This document shows, in pieces, positions 42,887 through 55,950 of a stretch of DNA of 64,000 bases; position 1 is the stretch's first letter; each line of letters begins with the position of its first letter. The translations under genes and the position numbers were made by a program. The DNA is from Pyronema omphalodes (lineage: Eukaryota > Ascomycota > Pezizomycetes > Pezizales > Pyronemataceae), in assembly GCA_024516155.1 (NCBI GenBank), contig JAJJXM010000022.1, positions 372,001 to 436,000 of the forward strand, written 5' to 3'. The notes under the pieces were generated by a model that was given only the letters and a program-made list of their open reading frames with translations, was not told where the DNA came from and did not search any database.

Positions 42887-43039
42887 TTGACCGTTTTGCA
42901 AACGGTCGGGGGTGTTTGGTTTGGCACCAACCGTTTCATTTTCCAGTCCCAAACGGTTGCAAACGGTTGCAAAAGGACCTCGCCAGCACCGTTTGCAACC
43001 GTTTGCAACTGACAAGACGCAACACAACCACCGAAAAAA

Positions 43040-43369
43040 ATGACTCCGGAAGATGCCCTCGCACGACGCAAAAAAATACAACTAAAACGCCGTAAAATCG
43101 CCATTATTCTCGCCTTGTACGCACGTTTCTACCTTTTAAAGACGCCTGTCCGCACCTCCATTCGCACTGGAGACATTTTCATGCGCGAAATCCTCGATGC
43201 CCATCCACGCCGAGCCCTCAAAGTCCTCAGGATGCCCGTCAGCACTTTTTTAGATGTGCGTCACGTTTGCTGCGTCTCTTCGTACTCTTGGGCGGCATTG
43301 TTGAGACCGGGAATTGATCTGTGCACTGGGGAAGTAAGTCTTCACGGTCAAAATTTGCAGCGGCGTTGA
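43040..43369 (+). pseudogene. PIF/Harbinger transposase N-terminal fragment
   Basis: A 109-codon frame. The first 72 or so residues fit the start of fungal Harbinger transposases: a basic opening 'RRKKIQLKRRK', then 'RTSIRTGDIFMREILDAHPR' and 'LRMPVSTFLDV'. The catalytic DDE part is absent and the rest of the frame is unrelated, so the gene is cut by an internal deletion at about 43255. Confidence 0.7.
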
Positions 43370-43430
43370 AGATGTTTGGTGGGGCGACAGGGGTCTCTGC
43401 GTGGCAACAGACGGTCGCCCAACCAAACAC
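43250..43430 (-). pseudogene. possible N-terminal fragment of the second Harbinger gene
   Basis: On the minus strand, from ATG 43301 or 43430, the frame reads 'MPPKSTKRRSKRD', similar in style to the basic start of Myb/SANT-like proteins that accompany Harbinger transposases. It runs toward the transposase fragment and stops at the same presumed deletion point. Weak evidence, mainly positional. Confidence 0.3.
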
Positions 43431-45857
43431 CTTCTCAGCACAAAATCATAACGGTTGCTCCATGGTCCGACCGTTTTGACACCGTTTGCACCAAACGGCC
43501 GTTGGCGAACCAAACGCGGCCTTAGCCTGAAGGCTATCTTGAACTTGTTGGTCATGTTTTGCGATATTATTCTCAATCTTCTTTCCAAGCTCCTGTGTCT
43601 TGGCCTCATTAGCCCGAAGACGATCTTGAACCTGCTGGTCATGTTTTGCGATATTCCTCTGAATCTCCTGTGTAAGCACCTGAACCTTGACCTCATCAGA
43701 ATAAAGACAATCTTGAACGTGCTGGTCATGTTTTGCGATTTTCCGCTGAATCTCCTGTGCAAGCTCCTGAACCTTGACCACATTGACCCCAAGACGATCT
43801 TGTACTTGCTTGTCATGTTTTGCGATATGTTGCTCAATCTCCTGACTATGCGCCCAGACCTTGACCTCATTAACCCCGAGACGTTCTTGCAGATATTTCT
43901 CATTCTCCGTAAGGCGTCCTTCCACTTGTGTTCGGATATAATCTTTGGTCACATTCAGTTGTGTCTCAACAGTCTTTTGCATCATATTCTCACTCTCGGC
44001 AAGGGTTTTTTGCATCTGTTTAACATTATCCATGAGGGCCTCCTGCGTCCGTTTGTCATTCTGCAGAATATGTTCCTGGACCTGTTGAAACATCTTCTTC
44101 TCTTTCTTGGCCAAGGCGTTCTTTACGTCCTGCTTAATCTCTTTCTTCATTTGTCCAAACTGCTCCTCAATTTCGTAGTATCTCTTGAGTAGCTTTGCCA
44201 TATCCATGGTAGGCCCATCCTGGCCAGCCTTTCCGACTCCCTTCTTCAATTTCGTGTTCTCCTTGCGCAGCATCTTGACTTCATTCGCCAGATTGTCTGC
44301 CTGTTCCTGAAGTTGTTGATTCTGAATCTTCATTTCGGTGATGCCGTTACGGTACTCCGCTTTCAGCCCTTCCTTTTCCTCGACCAACTTCTTGATCAAA
44401 TCCTGCAGAATGGGTTGGGCCTTAAGTTGTTCCATAGCAGCCTCGCGCGCTTCCTTGAGCTGGTCATTTTCGGTTGCAAGGTGGTTAATCAGTTTCTGTC
44501 TCTCTGCCGGGTTAAATTGTTCATCAACAATCGCAAGCTGTTTTTTTAATTGTCTGATCTCTTGTGCAATCTGGTCGTTGTCCTCTTTGAGTTGGTTGTA
44601 TCTCTCTTCAAGGTTGTTGTATCCGGTTGCGAGCCGATAATTTTCCTTTGTGAGGCGACTATTGTCTTTGTTCATCTGCTCGATATGTTGTTGCAAATCC
44701 GGTGCGTTTGTGGACAGAGTTTCGACTGCAGTTGACAATTCGGACAGCTGTTTGCCTTCCGCATGACATAGGGGCTTCGGCTCCTGTGCTAGCGAATGAG
44801 CGGGGTCGACGGAAACACCAGAGTCCCTGGGCTCCTTCACACGTTGTTTGTTGGAGGAAGCCGTGGGGGTTGAGGCTTGAGGAGTCGGCTGCGAGGTCAG
44901 CTCCGGTGAAATATGATGAAGAGTCATAGCGCAGAGCGGTGACTTTGAGTGGTTGAAAAAGTAGCCGATAGGAAGGTTGTTGCGGTTGATGGATTATGTA
45001 TAGATGGAAGAAGAGAAGTTGGGGTATATGTGAGCGGATTGGAAGTAGATGGAAGAAGGGGAACATGGAGGTGTACTCTGTGGATTGGATCACTCAAAAA
45101 CTTTCTTCGGAGGGGGCCAAATAGTTCACAGGAGGGTCAAGAGCAGAAAAATGTTGTCCAGTACTACCAAAGCATTTTTCTTTATGATAGGGGTTTCAGA
45201 GGAGAATGTATTAACCTGAATTTTGATTCCTTAACCACCATCTTCTGAACAGACAAACACAATTATCGATGTATGTCAGAAAGTGCTGTTTGTCTCAACA
45301 CCTCGATCATGACCATCGGAATAGCTGTAACAATATCAGCATCATGCCAGTTTTGTGACAAGTTGGATCAGATGTTCATGGATTTGACGTGGCGAATAAA
45401 AGACGTTTTTTCGTAACTCTGACGAGAGTCTACACTTGCAAAAAAGGGGGGGTTTTAAAAATGTTTTTGAAATGTTTTTGCACGCGAGAAAAGTTTTTAG
45501 CGCCATATTGTAGACATTTTTTCACGCTGTAAGCGCGTAATATCGAAAGCGTTTTTTTGTGCAGACTCTTTGAGCGCTGAAAACACATTGCTGCATCTAA
45601 ACATAGGCATACTTAGAGAACGCCATAACACTTCGTAATTCTTAGGTGGTCTGTAGCGCTATGTCCAATAATCCATTTTTGAATGCAATACTGTATATAC
45701 TGTCGAAATGGTTTTTCAACTTCTGCAAAATATATAATCGCATCTTTAGTGTTTACCAGACGAAAATAAACGTAGAAGAAAACAAATTGGCTCTGGTCTA
45801 GACGTGTAGTTTCTCACGACAGCATTTGCATCATCACTCTTGGAGTACTACAACCGC

Positions 45858-46020
45858 TTTGCAGAGTTCGGCACGGTCCGTCCGGTCCCGTCCTTGTTGT
45901 GGACGGGACCGGACCGTGACTCGTGGTCCCGTCCTGTAGTAAGACTAGGACCGGTCGTCCTGGAGGCACCACGGACGGGACGGACCGCGGGTGACCGTGG
46001 GTGACCACGACTAGCGTCAC
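45858..46020 (+). repeat. GC-rich dispersed element (CCGGTCCCGTCC-type), copy 1
   Basis: Starts GCAGAGTTCGGCACGGTCCG and is filled with direct and inverted forms of GGACGGGACCGG. Copies lie at 55061-55225 (unit B) and, in the opposite orientation, at 55776-55950. Shared ends in independent locations suggest a short mobile element; the CAGAG start recalls hAT ends, but no target duplication is clear. Confidence 0.55.
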
Positions 46021-47124
46021 TACCGGTCACTCGCAACCCGCAGTTTTTTACTACGGCTTATGGTGTTTTCCTTAGATAATTCTGATGCATTGCACAAATC
46101 AAAGTCAAACAAAAAAAAACTTTACTGATGAACAAGAAAGCTGCTTCACCCCGCACTACAATGCATCTTTCCCCATCCTTCCCAGATGAAAACGACTCTT
46201 GAGAGGAAAGGCAGAGTGGGAATAATTGATGGGGCTCAGAAGAGGCGTGGGGATTTGGGTTGTTTTGCTAATATTTTGTTTTGCTTTTTTTGTTTTCTGC
46301 TTTTTCTGAGTTTTTTTCTGTTTGGTAATGATTTATCCCATATTTCATTGCTTTGTTTGTTTCTTGGGTTCTTATTTCAATATCTTGTTATTTTCTATTC
46401 TCGCTGTGTTCCTGCTGTCTTCTTGTTGTTTACTTACATAATGTCTCATATCATGTATCTTGTATGATGTATCTTATATCCAACTATGGACAACTTCACG
46501 CATGACGTGTTAAACTCTGATTATAAAACGCCCTTTTCACTGCTTCTGCTGTTTCTTTCCAGCATATTTTCATCCTTAAGTCTACCCACCCCCCCCCCCC
46601 CCTTCCGTCGCCCTCTATAGCCAGAGAGCGAAATTGGGTTTGGGGGTTCATTACTTATTCTTAGCTGTGAATTGACGTAACCAATGAATTATCTATAGAT
46701 TTTAGTGAATTATCCAAAAATCCCAATACGAATGCTATATTCTACCATCCCATACGCACCTGCAACCGTAATCTTATGATGATCTCAATGCGAATCATGA
46801 ATCATGAAGCCGTCAATATCAGTCAACCATGAAGACTATCTATCTATAGCTTTCTTCCTTTCATAACTGGTATGACTCCCTGCATCTGCATAAAAGCCAA
46901 CGGGTTCGAATCCCGTGTCGCTCCCACTGGTATATATATCTTGGTAACCGCCCCCCCCCCCCCCCCCCATCGCCTTTCCCCTCAGTGGTAATTTCAACGA
47001 CGTTGAGCAAGTAGCAATGGCACCCATGGCTGGAAACACCAAGTGCACCATGGCTGATAGAAAGAATCTCTTGCTGATTACGCTCTCCAGGAAGTGCCAG
47101 TGATGTACTGTTGGGCAGTTCCGA

Positions 47125-47342
47125 GTTATCAGAGAAACCGGAAATGACAATAATGAGAAGACTTATGATTACTGAGTGAATTTTCCTGCTGAACTCGGAC
47201 TGATTTCAGTTGTTCTATGCAACATCAGCAAGCGTTATCAGAGAAACCGGAAATGACAATAATGAGAAGACTTATGATTACTGAGTGAATTTTCCTGCTG
47301 AACTCGGACTGATTTCAGTTGTTCTATGCAGTATCAGCAAGC
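47125..47342. repeat. 109-bp tandem duplication, two copies (unit B only)
   Basis: Copies begin at 47125 and 47234, nearly identical; unit A has one copy at 31271 on. It lies upstream of the ankyrin gene. Confidence 0.92.
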
Positions 47343-47698
47343 GTTAGACCATATTCAATTTTTGCCAATCTCTCAAAATTGATGGGTAGAATTGATTGAT
47401 ACGAACCGCGTTCATTGTCATCATTATTTATGACCGATGGTTTTCGGATGCCTTTCTGTTTTCTCTTCTTTATTCATGAATTTCTTTTCCTTCGAATTAT
47501 GGGAATATAAGTTCAGGCATTGGAAACGGGTGTATCGGAAGTCCCGGGTTGGATTGGAGGTGTAAATCTTGTGCGACTATGGAACGAATCAGGCTGCATG
47601 AGTCGCTTACGTGCTCAACGAGGCGTACGTTCCCCGCATTCATGGACAGGCTTACCCCGCGCGCTTCCAGGCCATCGCCAGTGCACATCACCATCACA

Positions 47699-50600
47699 AT
47701 GTCTTCCGAAACGGACCCCAGTACGACCACAATCGCTGCCCTATACTGGGAATCAATCGCTTCATTCAACCGACTCCTCGACCATTTCAAAGATTCCCAA
47801 GATCCCCCAGAGACACTTTCGGATGACTTTGGACGACTGAAGGTATGGGCCGAGAATGTCGCTGCACACCGTCGCGGAGATATGTCACTCGACCACCGCC
47901 TTCGCGAAGCCTCAGAAGTCATGGATAGGGTTAAGACACTGCTCGGGGACCTGAATGATGTCTTGGAGGACAGTAAGTCGTTTCCGACTCTTCGAGACCT
48001 GCGACCCATGATGCTAAATCCTCAATAGCTTTGAGCATCTCCTTGGATGACGCGGAGGCCGGAGATTATTCGCACAGCGCAGTTGAGCCACATTCTACGG
48101 GGCCAGAGACGGTTGATTCAGATTCGGACGACGAAATCAGGGCGACATCGCCGCTGAAGGAAGCTGTTAAAGAGATTGGCAACGTAATTGAGTGCCTGTA
48201 TCGACTATCGATCACCGTTCAGAGCCCTGCGTCTGCCAGTCGACTGGAAAGAATTGAGAGAATAGACGTATCTCATTTCGAAAGCTTCGATGTCGATTAT
48301 GTCAGCAATAAATTCCGGCTCGGCGAAGACTACCGGTACCTCATTGAGCGATTAGGCAAGGCGAATACCAAACGACGGCAGCTGCTGAAATACCACAACG
48401 AACATCATGAAAAGATTGTCGGTCGGCGAGTCGCTATTGGTGATGGCACCGAAACGGAATCATATTCGGAGGACCAAGATGATTTCTACTCGGAAGCCCC
48501 GACGGACATGCGTACAACCGTTTCCACGGTGAACCCGGCAAATGTCAACTTGGTCGAAGTCATGCCTGTCGACCTGGATAGCCGCTCGGAAGCCGGATTT
48601 TCGACCACGTCGTACGCATCATCCTCGGCCAACCCCGGTAGTCTTAGGGTTCCAGCCCCACCTCCCGGATACGACAAAGGACCATTCCAATGTCCGTACT
48701 GTTTCATCATCGTACAGACCGAAAACCGTGCTTCGTGGAAGTGAGTTGCTTTCATCCTTCTTCCTTCCAATGGCGGAAGATGCTAATAACTGTTGTCCCC
48801 ATAGGAAGCACGTGTTTCAGGATTTACGCCCATACGTGTGCACGTTCAAGGACTGTCCCCAGGGAGCCCATCTTTACAAGGGTCGACACGAATGGTTCGA
48901 TCATGAAAGGGAGATGCATCGTCGCGAGTGGTTCTGCAGCAAATGTAAAAAGACATACCCCTCGAGCGACCAGTTCCGGCAACATCTCGTCAAGAAACAC
49001 AAGGGCGTCGTCTCCGGTTCCAAGGAACACCTCGAAGTCCTGATCGCCAGGGGTGCACGAGCAACCGAAGGAAAGGAAAAGTGTCCTTTGTGTCCAGAGA
49101 AACATGCGCCAAAACTACTTAGAAGCCATCTGGGCCGTCACCTTGAGCATATATCCCTCTTTGTTCTGCCAGAAGCATCGGAGGACAACGAAGACAGCGA
49201 TTCGAATCACCATTCGGATGACGATGACACTGGCACTGCACCAGACACGAAATCAAAAACTTCAAGTATTGCTCAGACGTTCAAGCAGCAATATTTTAAG
49301 GCTCAAACGTATCTGAAGACAGGAACGGGAATTAACGAGTTCGATAAAGATGGCTGGGCCCCTATCCACAAAGCAGCGAAATCTGGTGATCTTAAATGGG
49401 TTACATTTTTGCTAGATTCTGGCTGTGATTCACGGGCTACCACAAAGGACAAAGCTAAGATGGAGCCACTGCACATAGCAGCAGCAACTGGCCACGAACA
49501 CGTTCTGAAGCTACTGCTTTCTCGTGACGATATCGAGGTCGATTCAAAGGATAACGATGGAAATACGGCGTTCTCATCTGCATGCCGCAATGGCCATGAG
49601 AGTGTGGTCAAGCTACTGCTTTTTCGGGACGATATCAAGGTCAATGTAACGCATAGGTTGGGAAATACGGCGTTCTTGTGGGCATGCCAGAATGGTCATG
49701 AGGGTGTTGTCAAGCTACTGCTTTCCCGGGACGATATCGAGGTCAATGCAAAGGATAACGATGGAGATACGGCATTCTTATGGGCATGCCGCAATGGCCA
49801 CGAGGGTGTTGTCAGGCTACTGCTTTCCCGGGACGATATCGAGGTCAATGCAACGGATAACGATGGAGATACGGCATTCTTATGGGCATGCCGCAATGGC
49901 CACGAGGGTGTTGTCAGGCTACTGCTTTCCCGGGACGATATCGAGGTCAATGCAAAGGATAACGATGGAAGCACGGCGTTGTTATGGGCATGCCGGAATG
50001 GCCATGAGGGTGTTGTCAAGCTACTGCTTTCCCGGGACGATATCGAGGTCAATGTAAAGGATAACGATGGAGATACGGCATTCTTATGGGCATGCTACAA
50101 GGGCCATGAGAGTGTTGTCAAGCTACTGCTTTCCCGGGACGACATCGAGGTCAATTCAAAGGATAAATATGGAGATACGGCGTTTTTATCTGCATGCCGC
50201 AATGGCCGTGAGGGTCTTGTCAAGCTACTGCTTTCCCGGGACGACATCGAGGTCAATGCAAAGAATAACTTTGGACATACGGCATTCTTAATGGCATGCT
50301 GGAATGGCCATGGCGGTGTTGTCAAGCTACTGCTTTCCCGGGACGATATCGAGGTCAATGCAAAGAATAACGATGGGAATACGGCGTTCTTATCTGCATG
50401 CCGCCATGGCCACGAGGGTGTTGTCAAGCTACTGCTTTCCCGGCACGATATCGAGATCAATACAAAGAATAACGCAGGTGATACGGCATTCTTATTGGCA
50501 TGCCAGAATGGCCAAGAGGGTGTTGTCAAGCTACTGCTTTCCCGGGACGATATCGAGGTCAATGCAAGGGATAACGATGGAGATACGGCGTTCTTATTGG

Positions 50601-50773
50601 CATGCCGCAATGGCCGTGAGGGTGTTGTCAAGCTACTGCTTTCCCGGGACGACATCGAGGTCAATGCAAAGGATAACGATGGAAATTCAGGACTGATGCT
50701 TGCACAACAAAGAAAACACAATCGAATTGAAAAACTAGTATATGAATTTGTAAATAATCGGGGGGTCGTGTAG
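47699..50773 (+). CDS. C2H2 zinc-finger/ankyrin-repeat protein, unit B (three exons)
   Basis: Exons 47699-47972, 48029-48740 and 48805-50773; 984 residues. Same introns, same N-terminal domain and same C2H2 clusters as the unit A protein, with only scattered substitutions there. The ankyrin array has 14 repeats instead of 13, and most inner repeats differ from the A array at a small set of positions while the frame 'GxTAFLxACxxGHEGVVKLL' stays fixed. Repeats 5 and 6 are almost identical, a sign of recent internal duplication. The cap 'GNSGLMLAQQ' and the end 'EKLVYEFVNNRG' are shared with A. Probable role: intracellular recognition or scaffolding; partner unknown. Confidence 0.9.
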
Positions 50774-52171
<1,398 letters not shown>

Positions 52172-54133
52172 TTATGAAGTGCACTGCACCTGGTAAACGC
52201 CAGCGTTACTGGAGTCTGGGATGATATTGATGCGTTTAAATCCTGCAGAATAAATAGTCCATTGGCTGGACGTAGAATAGTTCCCCCCGCTGTAGTAGAA
52301 GTAATAATTATAAGATCCCAAATCAACTTCCCAAACTGCCCTGATGACAGTTTCGAAATTCTAATATTGTTATTAGTTAGCTTTCTGGATGCACCGAGAC
52401 TCGATGGAATGTCCATTGTAACTTGCCTTAAAAGTTGTAATTCTCTTTCGCTCCACATAAAGGTAAAGGCCGTTGATTGAACCGCTGATTTGAGTCAAGT
52501 TATCCGGCACCTCTTTCAGTGGCTGTTTAAGTCAGTTCATCCGCAATACCATCTTCAACTAAGGACAAAGGCGTGAAGTTCTCACCATCAATCTGGTGAA
52601 ATAACCCTGTTCATTTATGGTATCGCCAGAGACTATACGAGCGGTTTCTCCAATCTTCTGGATTTCATATACATTCTGAACACGCTCGGCGATGATATCC
52701 ATGACATCTTGCTGAATCTTGGCCCCCTTAGCCTGAAGGCTATCTTGAACTTGTTGGTCATGTTTTGCGATATTATTCTCAATCTTCTTTCCAAGCTCCT
52801 GTGTCTTGGCCTCATTAGCCCGAAGACGATCTTGAACCTGCTGGTCATGTTTTGCGATATTCCTCTGAATCTCCTGTGTAAGCACCTGAACCTTGACCTC
52901 ATCAGAATAAAGACAATCTTGAACGTGCTGGTCATGTTTTGCGATTTTTCGCTGAATCTCCTGTGCAAGCTCCTGAACCTTGACCACATTGACCCCAAGA
53001 CGATCTTGTACTTGCTTGTCATGTTTTGCGATATGTTGCTCAATCTCCTGACTATGTGCCCAGACCTTTACCTCATTAACCCCGAGACGTTCTTGCAGAT
53101 ATTTCTCATTCTCCGTAAGGCGTCCTTCCACTTGTGTTCGGATATAATCTTTGGTCACATCCAGTTGTGTCTCGACAGTCTTTTGCATCATATTCTCACT
53201 CTCGGCAAGGGTTTTTTGCATCTGTTTAACATTATCCATGAGGGCCTCCTGCGTCCGTTTGTCATTCTGCAGAATATGTTCCTGGACCTGTTGAAACATC
53301 TTCTTCTCTTTCTTGGCCAAGGCGTTCTTTACGTCCTGCTTAATCTCTTTCTTCATTTGTCCAAACTGCTCCTCAATTTCGTAGTATCTCTTAAGTAGCT
53401 TTGCCATATCCATGGTAGGCCCATCCTGGCCAGCCTTTCCGACTCCCTTCTTCAATTTCGTGTTCTCCTTGCGCAGCATCTTGACTTCATTCGCCAGATT
53501 GTCTGCCTGTTCCTGAAGTTGTTGATTCTGAGTCTTCATTTCTGTGATGCCGTTACGGTACTCCGCTTTCAGCCCTTCCTTTTCCTCGACCAACTTCTTG
53601 ATCAAATCCTGCAGAATGGGTTGGGCCTTAAGTTGTTCAATAGCGGCCTGGCGCGCTTCCTTGAGCTGGTCATTTTCGGTTGCAAGGTGGTTAATCAGTT
53701 TCTGTCTCTCTGCCGGGTTAAATTGTTCATCAACAATCGCAAGCTGTTTTTTTAATTGTCTGATCTCTTGTGCAATCTGGTCGTTGTCCTCTTTGAGTTG
53801 GTTGTATCTCTCTTCAAGGTTGTTGTATCCGGTTGCGAGCCGATAATTTTCCTTTGTGAGGCGACTATTGTCTTTGTTCATCTGCTCGATATGTTGTTGC
53901 AAATCCGGTGCGTTTGTGGACAGAGTTTCGACTGCAGTTGACAATTCGGACAGCTGTTTGCCTTCCGCATGACATAGGGGCTTCGGCTCCTGTGCTAGCG
54001 AATGAGCGGGGTCGACGGAAACACCAGAGTCCCTGGGCTCCTTCACACGTTGTTTGTTGGAGGAAGCCGTGGGGGTTGAGGCCTGAGGAGTCGGCTGCGA
54101 GGTCAGCTCCGGTGAAATATGATGAAGAGTCAT
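52172..54133 (-). CDS. coiled-coil protein with 29-residue repeats, unit B (three exons)
   Basis: Exons 54133-52586, 52522-52427 and 52360-52172; 610 residues. Intron 1 (63 nt) is GTGAGA...CTGACTTAAACAG; intron 2 (66 nt) is a GC-AG intron with the strong AAG|GCAAGT donor and CTAACTAATAACAATATTAG end. A polar N-terminus of 65 residues is followed by about 350 residues of heptad-rich coiled coil ('LTKENYRLATGYNNLEERYN'). Five 29-residue repeats of the type 'VQDRL...VQEL..EI...IAKHDQ' follow, then a small C-terminal domain encoded by exons 2-3, rich in Tyr/Ser/Asn ('YNYYFYYSGGNYS') and ending 'GVYQVQCTS'. Not recognised. Convergent with the ankyrin gene in both units. Confidence 0.82.
52361..52426 (-). 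other. GC-AG intron 2 of the coiled-coil gene
   Basis: Donor AAG|GCAAGT, acceptor TATTAG, branch CTAAC. Unit A has the same intron at 36392-36457 with GAG|GCAAGT. Without it the frame would hit a stop or lose the conserved C-terminus. Confidence 0.7.
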
Positions 54134-55423
54134 AGCGCAGAGCGGTGACTTTGAGTGGTTGAAAAAGTAGCCGATAGGAAGGTTGTTGCGGTTGATGGAT
54201 TATGTATAGATGGAAGAAGAGAAGTTGGGGTATATGTGAGCGGATTGGAAGTAGATGGAAGAAGGGGAACATGGAGGTGTACTCTGTGGATTGGATCACT
54301 CAAAAACTTTCTTCGGAGGGGGCCAAATAGTTCACAGGAGGGTCAAGAGCAGAAAAATGTTGTCCAGTACTACCAAAGCATTTTTCTTTATGATAGGGGT
54401 TTCAGAGAAGAATGTATTAACCTGAATTTTGATTCCTTAACCACCATCTTCTGAACAGACAAACACAATTATCGATGTATGTCAGAAAGTGCTGTTTGTC
54501 TCAACACCTCGATCATGACCATCGGAATAGCTGTAACAATATCAGCATCATGCCAGTTTTGTGACAAGTTGGACCAGATGTTCATGGATTTGACGTGGCG
54601 AATAAAAGACGTTTTTTCGTAACTCTGACGAGAGTCTACACTTGCAAAAAAGGGGGGGTTTTGAAAATGTTTCTGAATGTTTTTGCACGCGAGAAAAGTT
54701 TTTAGCGCCATGTAGACATTTTTTCACGCTGTAAGCGCGTAATATCGAAAGTGTTTTTTTTGTGCAGACTCTTTGAGCGCTTAAAACACATTGCGGCATC
54801 TAAACATAGGCATACTTAGAGAACGCCATAACACTTCGTATGTTTTAGGTGGTCTGTAGCGCTATGTCCAATAATCTATTTTTGAATTCAATACTGTATA
54901 TACTGTCGAAATGGTTTTTCAACTGCTGCAAAATATATAATCGCATCTTTAGTATTTACCAGACGAAAATAAACGTAGAAGAAAACAAATTGGCTCCGGT
55001 CTAGACGTGTGGTTTCTCACGACAGCATTTGCATCATCACTCTTGGAGTACTACAACCGCTTTGCAGAGTTCGGCACGGTCCGTCCGGTCCCGTCCTTGT
55101 TGTGGACGGGACCGGACCGTGACTCGTGGTCCCGTCCTGTAGTAAGACTAGGACCGGCCGTCCTGGAGGCACCACGGACGGGACGGACCGCGGGTGACCG
55201 TGGGTGACCACGACTAGCGTCATTATCGGTCACTCGCAACCCGCAGTTTTTTTACTACGGCTCATGGTGTTTTCCTTTGATAATTCTGATGCATTGCACA
55301 AATCAAAGTCAAACAAAAAAAAAACTTTACTGATGAACAAGAAAGCTCCTTCACCCCGCACTACAATGCATCTTTCCCCATCCTTCTCAGATGAAAACGA
55401 CTCTTGAGAGGAAAGGCAGAGTG
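54134..55423. other. 5' flank of the coiled-coil gene and end of unit B
   Basis: Matches 44928-46218 of unit A. No gene; contains copies of the A/T-rich dispersed repeat (from about 54625) and the GC-rich element (55061-55225). Confidence 0.6.
55061..55225 (+). repeat. GC-rich dispersed element, copy 2
   Basis: Unit B counterpart of 45858-46020, with a few substitutions. Confidence 0.55.
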
Positions 55424-55775
55424 TTCTGGTCCAGGACGGAATGGGTGTAGAGGACGGCGACGAGAACATTGGCGTATTCTTGCTCTTTTGGTGATTGAGT
55501 GATTGAGTGATTGAGTGATGTTCGACTTACACGGCAATGAAACAGGTGGAAAATTCTTGCAGCTAGAAGATGGAAAGGTAGGCGATAGAATGTGAAGGAT
55601 AGAAGAAATATTCATAGCGGGAATTTATGTTACTAAGAAACAAAAATAATACAAAACTACTATTGCTCCGTGGAGCGTGCACCTTAAGTGGGATGTAAAG
55701 GCTTTATTAAAGTGCAGCATGAAGGGTTCATTTACTACAGTGCTGAAAACGTTGCTGCTGCGGCCCATAGGATCT

Positions 55776-55950
55776 GGCAAACTTGAACCCTGCCGTCACC
55801 CGCCGTCCCGTCCGGTCTTTTTGAGTTTGTGGAGGGGACCGGACGACCTAGTGACCGTCCGTCCAAAGTCATGGACGGGACTGGACGACCAGTGTGGTCC
55901 CGTCCGGTCCGCCGTCCTGGACGGACCGTGCCGAACTCTGCCGCTTTGCG
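55776..55950 (-). repeat. GC-rich dispersed element, copy 3, inverted
   Basis: Reverse complement begins GGCAGAGTTCGGCACGGTCC like copies 1 and 2 and ends in a GACGGGACGG...GGGTGAC block. It lies outside the tandem duplication and is diverged inside, so it is an independent copy. Confidence 0.55.

Larger units (their letters stand above)
36762..43521. mobile_element. PIF/Harbinger-type DNA transposon (non-autonomous), carrying a nested LINE
   Basis: Perfect 28-bp terminal inverted repeats (36762-36789 and 43494-43521) begin GGCCGCGTTTGGTTCGCC. The flanking TTA is duplicated (36759-36761 and 43522-43524), and unit B has the empty site with a single TTA. A 3-bp TTA duplication and a GG...GTTTGGTT-type end are hallmarks of PIF/Harbinger and Tourist elements. 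Without the nested LINE and its extra target copy the element is only about 0.7 kb. It holds the N-terminal part of a Harbinger-like transposase (43040 on) and many subterminal copies of ACCGTTTGC/GCAAACGGT, possible transposase-binding sites. Confidence 0.88.
36203..44927 (-). pseudogene. coiled-coil protein gene of unit A, split by nested transposons
   Basis: On the minus strand exon 1 runs 44927-43522, is interrupted by the insertion 43521-36762 plus one TTA, and resumes 36761-36617. Exons 2 (36553-36458) and 3 (36391-36203) match the intact unit B gene with the same introns. Reading into the insertion adds about 24 unrelated residues and then a stop, so a 493-residue truncated protein lacking the C-terminal domain could still be made. 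The remaining sequence differs from unit B by few residues (for example Ile/Thr and Asn/Asp changes), so the break is recent. Confidence 0.9.
44928..47698. other. unit A/B junction region without a clear gene
   Basis: Holds the 5' flank of the unit A coiled-coil gene, an A/T-rich dispersed repeat from about 45421, the GC-rich CCGGTCCCGTCC element (45858-46020), the duplication junction at 46218/46219, a poly-C run (about 46951-46968), the unit B version of the small secreted-type frame (about 46836-47200), and the 109-bp tandem repeat. Confidence 0.6.
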
